Shown here: piece by piece, positions 22,977 to 30,405 of the stretch | Position numbering within the stretch: the first letter of the stretch is position 1 | Layout: each line of letters begins with the position of its first letter | Assembly (NCBI RefSeq): GCF_030733545.1 | Contig: NZ_JASHIU010000019.1 | Span: forward strand, 1-40,595 | Length of the DNA: 40,595 nucleotides | Source: Oceanicaulis sp. MMSF_3324 | GTDB lineage: Bacteria > Pseudomonadota > Alphaproteobacteria > Caulobacterales > Maricaulaceae | Reading direction: 5' to 3' | Position numbers and translations under genes: made by a program | Notes under the pieces: model-generated | What the model was told of the DNA's origin: nothing | Database searches by the model: none | The model's input: only the letters and a program-made list of their open reading frames with translations

Positions 22977-25103
22977 CTAAACGATGTTGAGCAGCGTATC
23001 CGACATTTCGCGGGCGGCCTGCAGCAGGCGCGCGGACGCGTTGTAGGATTGCTGGAACTGGATCATGCGGGCGAGCTCTTCATCGAGACTCACCCCTTCC
23101 ACGTCTGACCGCTTGATGTCGGCGGCCTCCTTGACGGATTCCGATGCGGTCTGGGACCGCTCGGCGGCGGCGGCGACAGAGCCGACCTTGCCTGCGACCC
23201 GGGCGCCGTATTCGACCAGGGTGGACATGCCCCCTGTCATGCTGCCGGCATCGTCAAAGCTGCGCTTGACCTGCCCGGCCGAGGCCAACTCCTGGCCGCC
23301 GCGATTGTCACCGGCGGTGACCACGATATCGCCCGGCGCCGTGCCGCCATCCACATCCAGCTTTGCCATGGAGAGCAGGGTGGAATCCGACCGGATCTCC
23401 GGGCTCACCTCAAAGCCTTCGGAGCGGCTCATGCGCGCGCCGTCAGACAGGCCGAAAATCGTGGTGAAGGACTTGCCGGTGCCGGTGCGCACGCTGGTGT
23501 CGCCCGTGACGACCACCTCATAGCGCTCGAACCCGGCATTGGGCGTGAAGCTGACCTCGCCATTGCCGTCCATGGCGAACGAACCGTAAGCGCCCAGGCC
23601 CGTACCGGCAGCGTTGAGCGCATTGAGCTGGTCCTGGATGCTGGCGCCGGCCACGTTCACATCGATATCGGCCGTGCGCGCCCCGTTCGGGCCCAGCACC
23701 TTGAAGCTCATCACCCCGCCCGGGGCGAGGCCGTGGGCGCTGGTCGCGGTCAGACCGGTCTCGAAGAAGGCCGGGCGGTCGGAATCCACAATGTCATTCA
23801 GGCCGAAATAATGCGAGAAGCCCCGGCCGCCGATCGAGGACGGGTTGGTGCTGTCCTGGGCCAGGGCAATGCCGTGATTGGCGTTCGCCGCATCAATGCT
23901 CAGTCGGCCATTGGTAAAGCTGGCGGTGCCGTTCGCGCCCAGCGCGGTGTTCAGCTCGTTGACGAGATCGGTGATCGAGTTCGCCGCATTGCCGTCAACG
24001 GTGAAGCCGGCGCCGGTCACGGTGATGTCGATGTTCTGGACCAGCGTGCCGTCATTGTTGACCACAGCCAGGCGCGCCGCGCCCGAGCCCTGCAGCACAT
24101 CCGCGCCGACCAGGCTGGTGTCACGTCCCGTCAGGGTGTTGGGCGGCGGATAGGCGCTGGCGTCATTGTGCGCGGCGTTGAGCGCATCGGCGGCGCCGGA
24201 GGCATATTCCGCCAGCGAGGCGGCGAGTTGAGGCAGGTCTTCATCACGCAGGTCAATCAAACCGCGCAATTCGCCCGACGTGATGTTCTGGGTGAGGTCC
24301 ACCCGCGCGCCGGAGGCGGACACGACCGCCGTGATCTCACCATAGTCGAGCCCGTAATTGCCGGTCCCGGCAGGCGTGTATTCCAGCTCCAGCCGGGAAT
24401 TGTCCAGCAGCGCCACGCCATCGGCCGTGGAGACGAAGATCCGGCCATCCTGCTGACGCTGGGTGCGCACATCGATATAGCTCGACAGCTCATCCATCAG
24501 CTCGACCTGACGGTTCGCCGCACCGCTGGTATCCGCCGAGCTGGCGTTCAGCGACTGGGCCTGCACGTTCAGATCCTGCATTTCCTCCAGGATCTCGTTG
24601 ATGCGGCCAATGCCCGCGCCGATCTTGTTATCGGCTTCGTTGCGCAAGGTGCGGATCTCGACCGACAGGCGCTCGGCCTCATCAAAGAAGCTTTGCAGCT
24701 CGGACGCGGCGCTGAGACGCGATACCGCCTCGGCGCTGTCCGCCGCGGCGGCGCTGAGCGAGTCAAAGGCGGTGTTCAGGCGACCGAAGAGCGAACCTTC
24801 ATCGCTGGTGCTGCCGAACTGGGCCTGCAGACGGTCCAGCGAGGAATAGCGGGCTGACGCTGCGGAGAAATCGGAATTGGCGCGAATGGAGGCGGCGAGC
24901 AGGTATTCGTCTGTAATGCGCTCGACGCCGCGCACGTCCACGCCCATCCCCTGCCCCGCAACATTGCGAGAGGTGATGGCCAGTTCGGTGCGCGCATAGC
25001 CGGGCGTGTTCACGTTGGCGACATTGTTGGACGCCGTGCGCAAACCCAGTTGCGACGCCTTGATGCCGGACAAGGCGTTGCCGATGACAGAATTGAGCGC
25101 CAT
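22977..25103 (-). CDS. flgK: Flagellar hook-associated protein FlgK
   Basis: A 708-residue protein forming the first hook-filament junction layer. The N-terminus carries the rod/hook signature (IKASQLGLRTASNNVANVNTPGYARTE). The C-terminus has the matching helix (VSLDEELARMIQFQQSYNASARLLQAAREMSDTLLNIV). A large Ala/Gly/Asp-rich variable domain lies between (about residues 200-600). The ATG at 25103 is chosen because GGAGG stands five bases upstream and the conserved N-terminus begins at once. The frame extends upstream through the promoter but has no matching content. It precedes flgL in one operon, divergent from fliK. Confidence 0.96.
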   Translation of the reverse strand: MALNSVIGNALSGIKASQLGLRTASNNVANVNTPGYARTELAITSRNVAGQGMGVDVRGVERITDEYLLAASIRANSDFSAASARYSSLDRLQAQFGSTSDEGSLFGRLNTAFDSLSAAAADSAEAVSRLSAASELQSFFDEAERLSVEIRTLRNEADNKIGAGIGRINEILEEMQDLNVQAQSLNASSADTSGAANRQVELMDELSSYIDVRTQRQQDGRIFVSTADGVALLDNSRLELEYTPAGTGNYGLDYGEITAVVSASGARVDLTQNITSGELRGLIDLRDEDLPQLAASLAEYASGAADALNAAHNDASAYPPPNTLTGRDTSLVGADVLQGSGAARLAVVNNDGTLVQNIDITVTGAGFTVDGNAANSITDLVNELNTALGANGTASFTNGRLSIDAANANHGIALAQDSTNPSSIGGRGFSHYFGLNDIVDSDRPAFFETGLTATSAHGLAPGGVMSFKVLGPNGARTADIDVNVAGASIQDQLNALNAAGTGLGAYGSFAMDGNGEVSFTPNAGFERYEVVVTGDTSVRTGTGKSFTTIFGLSDGARMSRSEGFEVSPEIRSDSTLLSMAKLDVDGGTAPGDIVVTAGDNRGGQELASAGQVKRSFDDAGSMTGGMSTLVEYGARVAGKVGSVAAAAERSQTASESVKEAADIKRSDVEGVSLDEELARMIQFQQSYNASARLLQAAREMSDTLLNIV

Positions 25104-25293
25104 GTGCGCCTCCAATACCGCTCCGCCGGGGCGTTTTTGCCCATAAGGCGGCAGAATTTTCCTAGCCAACACCTGGATAGCGATACTGTCAGCCCGACCG
25201 CGGTTCCCAATAAATACCTTTATTTTAAAGGCTTTTCTTGGCCCTGCCGGAATGACGCCTGTTCGCGCCTGCCTGCTGGCTGTGTGTAGACCC

Positions 25294-25308
25294 GCAAGCA
25301 ACGGGCCA
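25294..25308 (-). promoter_or_regulatory. Sigma-54-type promoter for flgKL
   Basis: On the minus strand the sequence TGGCCC-GTTGC-TTGC has the -24 GG and -12 GC of RpoN promoters at the exact standard spacing. Only the A of TGGCAC differs. It lies 191 bases upstream of the flgK start, so the leader would be about 180 bases. In Caulobacter, flgKL-type late genes depend on sigma-54 and FlbD, and FlbD is encoded in this window. Confidence 0.6.
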
Positions 25309-25441
25309 AACGTAAAACCGCGCCCGGCGCCCGGCAATTGTGTCATCCGGCATGGGGGAGAATCTGCCGGTCGGCGCCGATTTCAAACCCTAACAACAAG
25401 TTTACTTGCTGAATTAATTGACTTTTTTGATTTCACTGAAT
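25309..25441. other. Divergent control region between flgK and fliK
   Basis: Part of the gene-free stretch 25104-25553. This part holds an AT-rich segment (25391-25440) in otherwise GC-rich DNA, between the two sigma-54-type elements. That is where an IHF bend and FlbD enhancer sites would be expected. CCCGGCAA at 25329-25336 and CCGGCA at 25347-25352 resemble the CGGCAA core of FlbD sites, but the match is short. A second AT-rich stretch (25208-25238) lies in the flgK leader. Confidence 0.35.
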
Positions 25442-25456
25442 TGGCACGCCCTTTGA
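25442..25456 (+). promoter_or_regulatory. Sigma-54-like promoter for fliK-flgD-flgE
   Basis: TGGCAC-GCCCT-TTGA has a perfect -24 half and the right spacing, but the -12 half reads TTGA where TTGC is expected. It faces fliK, whose ATG is about 98 bases further on. Sigma-54 usually needs the -12 GC, so this may be a weak or mutated site. No better promoter is visible before fliK. Confidence 0.4.
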
Positions 25457-25553
25457 AGGGAAAGCGCGACCACATGGCTGGACAAAACGTCCCGCCCCTT
25501 CGACGCAGCAAAACGCGGCGCATCAGCTTGATGATTTGCGGAGCCCGACGCTC

Positions 25554-27518
25554 ATGCCGCTCGACCGTCTGCCCCCGGCCCCTGCGCCGACTGCCCCCAG
25601 CCCGAAACGCGCCCCACGCGCGTCGAGCGAGGGTGCGCAGGCGTTCAACCTGCCCGAGGCTGAAAACCGCAAGTCTGCTTCACCCTCCAGGTCCGAAGCC
25701 AGCAAAAGCGACGCCGCCAAGTCATCCCAGAGCCCGTCCAGAGAGGGCTCCGACGCCAAGGCGCGCGAAGGCGCGGCGGATGCACAGGCGCAACAGGCCC
25801 AGGCGGCGGAGGCTGCCGCTCAGGACGGTCGCGAAGCCGCGCTGACGATCAATGACCTGTTCAGCCAAGCGCTCAAGGGCGACTCCAGTGCGTCGCCAGA
25901 CGCTACGAGCGGATCGTCTTCCCAAGCCGCCCCGGCGGTTGGCGATGCGTCTGCAGATGCCGCCGGCTCCAAAGCGGGGGCAAATGGCAAGGCGGCGGAA
26001 GCCGCAGCCAAGGCTGGCGCTGAGGCCCAGCCCGCTCAGGGTGACTCCAAGGCCGGGGCTGACGGCGCCAAGGCTGACGCCAATGGAGCCCCCAAGGACG
26101 CCGCATCCACGACCGGCAAGCCGACCGAGGCTCAGGCGGCGACGGCCGCCCCTGCATCTGCATCTTCAGCAGACCAGTCCGATATTGCGCCTGAAGAGAC
26201 CGTCGCCGTGAAACCGGCCGCCAACGCCAAGTCCGAGACGACGGCCCAGGGCAAGAGTACAGAGACTGTAAACCAGGGCGCGACCGCCCAGCGCCCGGTA
26301 ACTGACGCACAGTCCGGCGCTGCGGACGATGACGCGGCACAGGATGTCGAAGTCAGCGCGACGCGCACGCGGGCGAACGCCGAAGCGCCAGATACCGGCA
26401 AGGCGCAATCGTCGACGACCGAGACCGAGACGCAATCATCTTCCGAGACCGGCAAGGCCCGAGGCGAGCAGGATGCGTCCGCCAAGTCCCGGAGCGAAGA
26501 GCCCAAGGCCCAGCCAGCCGCGACGCCCTCAGCGAGCCGCGAGGCTGAAGCCCAGGCCCAGGACGCCGCAGCCGCAAAGCCGCGCCCACAAGCGGAGACC
26601 CAGGGACAGACACAGTCTGCCAGCGTTGCAGCGGATGAAGCTCAGGCCGCTGCCGCCGCACAGGCCGCGTTCAAGGATGGAATGCGCGCAGACCGTCGCC
26701 CTGACTCAGACCGGGCGCCGGGCATTCAGAACAAGATCCGAAACGCCGACAAGAGCGAGGCCGGATCGAGGCCCGCTGCGCCCCAGGGCGGCCCTGAAGC
26801 CAGCGCGCCCAAATCCGCGAACGTGGAAACCGGCGCTGCGCCGTCCGCCAACCGTTCCGTTCAGCCGCCTTTCGCGACCCTGGCTGCATCCGCGCCTGTG
26901 GATCCGTTGTCCTGGCTGCTTCAGGACAGCCTGATGACGGGCGAGGCGCCGGTGGAAGCGCCGAGCGACACCTCTGACGCCGAGCTAGACATGAGCACGG
27001 TGCGGGCCGAGCCGCGCCTGGAAGCCGCACGGCCGTCCCAACACCCTCAAGCGCATGCGGCCTCACGCTTTGCGCCCACCACCACCCAGACGCTGGCCGC
27101 CCAGATCGCCCGCAAGTTCAACGATGGCGGGCGGGTGTTCGACATCCGTCTTGATCCGCCCGAGCTGGGCCGGGTCGAGGTGCGCCTGGAGCTGGGTCCG
27201 GACAACAAGGTGTCCGCCGTACTGAGCGCAGAGCGCGCCGACACCCTGTCCGAGCTGCAACGCTCCGCCCGCGATCTTGAGAAGGCGCTGACCGATGCCG
27301 GCCTCGAGCTTGGCGAGGACGGGCTGTCCTTCTCGCTGAGCGAGGACAATGGGGCGTTTGACGGCTTCCAGCAGGAGTCGGACGGCTCCGCTGACGGCTT
27401 CTCCGCCCGCAACCAATTCACGCTGGAGGTCGAGACCGACCTGCCCGGCGCCCCCCTCACGGACGCGTTGTACGGCTTCGCCGTTAGCCAGCGCGCCGGC
27501 GTCAATCTGATCGCCTGA
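25554..27518 (+). CDS. fliK: Flagellar hook-length control protein FliK
   Basis: A 654-residue protein. Residues 1 to about 480 are low-complexity, rich in Ala, Ser, Lys, Gln, Glu and Asp, and probably disordered, as expected of the molecular ruler. Residues about 500-600 form the conserved C-terminal Flg_hook domain (LAAQIARKFNDGGRVFDIRLDPPELGRVEVRLEL and DTLSELQRSARDLEKALTDAGLELGEDGLSFS), which switches export from hook to filament substrates. The ATG at 25554 has GGAG ten bases upstream. A TTG six codons earlier is an alternative. It leads an operon with flgD (16 bases downstream) and flgE. Confidence 0.9.
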   Translation: MPLDRLPPAPAPTAPSPKRAPRASSEGAQAFNLPEAENRKSASPSRSEASKSDAAKSSQSPSREGSDAKAREGAADAQAQQAQAAEAAAQDGREAALTINDLFSQALKGDSSASPDATSGSSSQAAPAVGDASADAAGSKAGANGKAAEAAAKAGAEAQPAQGDSKAGADGAKADANGAPKDAASTTGKPTEAQAATAAPASASSADQSDIAPEETVAVKPAANAKSETTAQGKSTETVNQGATAQRPVTDAQSGAADDDAAQDVEVSATRTRANAEAPDTGKAQSSTTETETQSSSETGKARGEQDASAKSRSEEPKAQPAATPSASREAEAQAQDAAAAKPRPQAETQGQTQSASVAADEAQAAAAAQAAFKDGMRADRRPDSDRAPGIQNKIRNADKSEAGSRPAAPQGGPEASAPKSANVETGAAPSANRSVQPPFATLAASAPVDPLSWLLQDSLMTGEAPVEAPSDTSDAELDMSTVRAEPRLEAARPSQHPQAHAASRFAPTTTQTLAAQIARKFNDGGRVFDIRLDPPELGRVEVRLELGPDNKVSAVLSAERADTLSELQRSARDLEKALTDAGLELGEDGLSFSLSEDNGAFDGFQQESDGSADGFSARNQFTLEVETDLPGAPLTDALYGFAVSQRAGVNLIA

Positions 27519-27534
27519 GCAGAAGAGCGAGATC

Positions 27535-28272
27535 ATGACCGAAGTCAACGCAGCCGCCCAAGCCGCCCAGGCGCAACAATCGCAAGGCCAATCCAAGCTT
27601 GCGACCGCCGACCTTGCGGAAAATTTCGACACCTTCCTGGTGCTCCTGACCGAGCAGCTGAAGAACCAGGATCCGCTGGATCCGCTGGAATCGGAGCAAT
27701 TCGTCCAGCAGCTGGTCCAGTTCTCCTCGGTGGAGCAGCAGATCGCCTCCAATGAATCGCTGGAAGCGCTGCTGTCCCTGCAGCAGAGCGACGCGCAGCT
27801 CAAGGCGCTCGAGTTCATTGGCAAGGACGCCACGGTGAACACCCGCTACAACCTGCTCAAGGATGGTGAAGCCACCTGGGAGTATGGCCTGGCTCAGGAA
27901 GCAGACAGCGTGGAGCTGCTGATCTTCAACGAGCGCGGCGAGCAAGTTCGCCGCCTGCAGGGTGAGACCAGCGAGGGCGTCCATGAAGTCGTCTGGGACG
28001 GCAAGGATGAGGGTGGAAACGCTCTGCCTGAAGGCGTCTACGAGATCGAGGTCATCGCCAAGGACGCTGATGACAACGCTATCGATGCCGCCACGCGCAT
28101 CAGCCACCGGGTCACCGGCGTGGAGATGAGCGGCGGCGAGGCACAGGTCAGCTTCGGCCGCGGCGAGCTCGTCTTGCCCGCCAGCCTGGTGACCAGCGTC
28201 CGCGAGGCCGCCAACACCGCCGCCAACACGAACAACGGCTCACCGGACGAAGAGTCCGAGGCCGCCGCTTAA
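27535..28272 (+). CDS. flgD: Flagellar hook assembly protein FlgD
   Basis: A 245-residue hook cap protein under which FlgE subunits assemble. The N-terminal signature is clear: FLVLLTEQLKNQDPLDPLESEQFVQQLVQFSSVEQQ at about residues 34-69. The C-terminal half contains the Ig/FnIII-type FLG fold (VELLIFNERGEQVRRL, VVWDGKDEGGNALPEGVYEIEV). The tail ends in an acidic stretch (GSPDEESEAAA). It sits between fliK and flgE, a normal hook-operon order. Confidence 0.96.
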   Translation: MTEVNAAAQAAQAQQSQGQSKLATADLAENFDTFLVLLTEQLKNQDPLDPLESEQFVQQLVQFSSVEQQIASNESLEALLSLQQSDAQLKALEFIGKDATVNTRYNLLKDGEATWEYGLAQEADSVELLIFNERGEQVRRLQGETSEGVHEVVWDGKDEGGNALPEGVYEIEVIAKDADDNAIDAATRISHRVTGVEMSGGEAQVSFGRGELVLPASLVTSVREAANTAANTNNGSPDEESEAAA

Positions 28273-28374
28273 CCCCGATAACGGGGAAACCGGAGCCCGA
28301 ACCGCTCCGCAACAAAATCGAGGCTCTCCGCCAGAAGGACCGGGAGCCCTGGCTAAAACGATGGGAAGCAAATC

Positions 28375-29772
28375 ATGAGTATCAACTCAGCCATGGCCGC
28401 CGGTGCATCCGGCCTGATCGCCAACTCTTCGGCGCTCGCGGCGATTTCCGACAACATCGCCAATGTGAACACCGTCGGCTACAAGCGCGTGGATACGATC
28501 TTCACGCCCAACTACAAGATCGGCGGCGGCGGCGAGACCCGCTACGCCTCTTCGGGCGTGAGCTCGAACTCGCGTCTGGACGTGAACTCGTCCGGCCTTC
28601 TGACCCCGGGCGTGAACGCCACCGACATGGCGATTGACGGCGACGGCTTCTTCGTCGTGCGCCCCAGCCCGACGGCAGGCGGCTCTTCTGACGCCGTACT
28701 GTTCACCCGTTCGGGCGGCTTCCAGACCGATTCCTCGGGCTATCTGCGCAATGACGCCGGCCAGTATCTGTACGCCTGGCCTGTCGCGGCAGATGGCACC
28801 GTCAACCAGAACCCGTCCAATGTGGACACGCTGGAAGCGGTGAACCTGTCCAATATCGGCGGCACCGCCAACGCCACCTCCAGCGTGCGCATCAACGCCA
28901 ACCTGCAGGCCAGCACCACGGCGTCCGCCGCGGCGGCGACCTATGACGCCACGGCCTCGGGCACGAACATGGCTTCGGGCACGGTGACGCCGGACTTCCA
29001 GCGCACCATCCAGATCTACGACACCCAGGGCGGTGTCCGCTCTGTGACCATGTCCTTCCTCAAGCACGCCACCAACGCCAACCAGTGGCATGTGGAGCTG
29101 CACGTGCAGCCCGCCTCTGACGTCACCACGGGCGCGCCCCTGATTGATGGCCAGATCGCTACCGGCATCGTCGCCTTTGACACCAATGGCGAGATTGTTC
29201 CCGGCGCTCCGACCACCCTGCCCACCACCTTGCCGTTTGAATCCTCGGACGCTGCAGGCGCTGTCGGCGCAGGCGCGGTGCGCTGGGCCGCATCAACGGG
29301 TGTTGGCGCGCAAACCATCGACCTGGATCTGGGCACAGCCGGCACGCCGGGCGGCATCACCCAGTTCAACTCGCCTTCCAACCTCGACTCCACCGTGGTG
29401 GATGGCGCGATCTTCGGCGCTTTCGCCGGTGTGGAAGTGAGCGATGACGGCTTCCTGTCCGCTCGGTTCACCAACGGCGTGGTGCGCCGCGTCTATCAAT
29501 TGCCGGTCGCGACCGTGTTCAACCCGAACGGTCTGGCCTCGGTCGGCGGCGCGAGCTTCCAGATCACCGAGGACTCCGGCGCCTTCACCCTGAACGCCCC
29601 CGGCTCGGGCGCCTCGGGCACCATTGCCGCGAAGACGGTCGAGAACTCCAACGTCGATATCGCGACCGAATTCTCCAATCTTATCATCACCCAGCGGGCC
29701 TATTCGGCCAGCTCCCGGATCATCACCACGGCCGACGAAATGCTGGCCGAGGCGATCCAGATGAAGCGCTAA
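28375..29772 (+). CDS. flgE: Flagellar hook protein FlgE
   Basis: A 465-residue structural subunit of the hook. The N-terminus (AAGASGLIANSSALAAISDNIANVNTVGYKR) and C-terminus (NSNVDIATEFSNLIITQRAYSASSRIITTADEMLAEAIQMKR) are the paired D0 helices of axial proteins. MAIDGDGFFVV and FTRSGGFQTDSSGYLRNDAGQYLYAW are hook/rod signatures. The variable D2-D3 region (about 150-380) is Ala/Thr/Gly-rich. It is shorter than the Caulobacter hook protein. The start has GGGAAG upstream. It lies 102 bases after flgD, ends at a strong terminator, and so closes the fliK-flgD-flgE unit. Confidence 0.96.
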   Translation: MSINSAMAAGASGLIANSSALAAISDNIANVNTVGYKRVDTIFTPNYKIGGGGETRYASSGVSSNSRLDVNSSGLLTPGVNATDMAIDGDGFFVVRPSPTAGGSSDAVLFTRSGGFQTDSSGYLRNDAGQYLYAWPVAADGTVNQNPSNVDTLEAVNLSNIGGTANATSSVRINANLQASTTASAAAATYDATASGTNMASGTVTPDFQRTIQIYDTQGGVRSVTMSFLKHATNANQWHVELHVQPASDVTTGAPLIDGQIATGIVAFDTNGEIVPGAPTTLPTTLPFESSDAAGAVGAGAVRWAASTGVGAQTIDLDLGTAGTPGGITQFNSPSNLDSTVVDGAIFGAFAGVEVSDDGFLSARFTNGVVRRVYQLPVATVFNPNGLASVGGASFQITEDSGAFTLNAPGSGASGTIAAKTVENSNVDIATEFSNLIITQRAYSASSRIITTADEMLAEAIQMKR

Positions 29773-29799
29773 CCCACCGCCGTCCCACCGGCCGACTGA

Positions 29800-29833
29800 C
29801 ACCCCGGCGCTTCGGCGTCGGGGTGAATTTTTT
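29800..29833 (+). terminator. Rho-independent terminator after flgE
   Basis: CACCCCGGCGC-TTCG-GCGTCGGGGTG is an 11-bp stem (one G-T pair) capped by a stable UUCG tetraloop, followed by AA and six T. It lies 27 bases after the flgE stop codon and isolates that operon from sciP. Confidence 0.9.
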
Positions 29834-29869
29834 CTAAACAACTGATTTACCGCACTTTTACCCTGCGCT

Positions 29870-29884
29870 TTAGGCTCACCTTAA
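29870..29884 (+). promoter_or_regulatory. CtrA-like binding site upstream of sciP
   Basis: TTAG-GCTCACC-TTAA matches the CtrA consensus TTAA-N7-TTAA except for one base in the first half. It lies 70 bases before the sciP start codon, in an AT-richer stretch. In Caulobacter sciP is a CtrA target, so the site is in the expected place. A small hairpin (GACCCG-CGTTAGA-CGGGTC, 29915-29933) follows in the leader. Confidence 0.5.
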
Positions 29885-29953
29885 GAGGCCTTCGCTATAA
29901 CCCTCCTCATTAAGGACCCGCGTTAGACGGGTCTTCTTACAAGGATGGGTCGG

Positions 29954-30226
29954 ATGGAACGTCGAGCGAAGAAGGAAAACTATGTCATCGGTCCAGATGG
30001 CAGCCCTTTAACCGTGGCCGATTTGCCGAGCCCGGATACCAAGCGTTGGGTTATTCGCCGAAAAGCTGAAGTGGTCGCCGCCGTACGGGGCGGACTTCTC
30101 AGCCTGGATGAAGCCTGTGATCGCTATCGGCTGACCGTGGAGGAATTCCTCTCCTGGCAGCGCTCAATCGACCGGCATGGCCTTGCCGGACTGCGCACCA
30201 CGCGCATTCAGCAATACCGCCAATAG
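29954..30226 (+). CDS. sciP: SciP, small CtrA inhibitory protein (DUF1153)
   Basis: A 90-residue DNA-binding protein. The core VIGPDGSPLTVADLPSPDTKRWVIRRKAEVVAAVRGGLLSLDEAC, followed by YRLTVEEFLSWQRSIDRHGLAGLR, is the SciP/DUF1153 family with its helix-turn-helix. In Caulobacter SciP blocks CtrA from recruiting RNA polymerase in early cell-cycle stages and restrains flagellar and other CtrA genes. Its place between flgE and fliF matches Caulobacter. I prefer the ATG at 29954, which has AAGGA eight bases upstream. The ATG at 29945 adds three residues but overlaps that site. A terminator follows. Confidence 0.9.
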   Translation: MERRAKKENYVIGPDGSPLTVADLPSPDTKRWVIRRKAEVVAAVRGGLLSLDEACDRYRLTVEEFLSWQRSIDRHGLAGLRTTRIQQYRQ

Positions 30227-30259
30227 GCGGTTCGCCCCCCTCTCTTTCAGGCCTGCTTT

Positions 30260-30301
30260 CAGCGCGGCGAGCTTCAGTTCGCCGCGCTGATCGTGTTTTT
30301 T
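30260..30301 (+). terminator. Rho-independent terminator after sciP
   Basis: CAGCGCGGCGA and TCGCCGCGCTG form a perfect 11-bp stem with an eight-base loop, followed by ATCGTGTTTTTTG. It lies 33 bases after the sciP stop and makes sciP a monocistronic unit separate from the fliF operon. Confidence 0.88.
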
Positions 30302-30312
30302 GATTCAACGCG

Positions 30313-30328
30313 TTAAGACCTCGTTTAC
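30313..30328 (+). promoter_or_regulatory. CtrA-like binding site upstream of fliF
   Basis: TTAA-GACCTCG-TTTAC matches TTAA-N7-TTAAC with one mismatch. It is just after the sciP terminator and 78 bases before the fliF start. The Caulobacter fliF promoter is a class II promoter activated by CtrA and repressed by FlbD, so this is the expected position. GATTC, a CcrM (GANTC) methylation site, lies at 30302-30306, seven bases upstream. Confidence 0.5.
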
Positions 30329-30405
30329 GCGGATAGTGGGAAAAACTTGCCTAGCCGCTACAGGGAGCGGCGTTTTCCTGATTCGGAAATCAGCAAGGGC
30401 CCAGC

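Noticed and set aside
29915-29933. GACCCG-CGTTAGA-CGGGTC hairpin before sciP as a terminator
   Set aside because: The stem is only six bases and the following TTCTTAC is not a T run; it is more likely an incidental leader hairpin.
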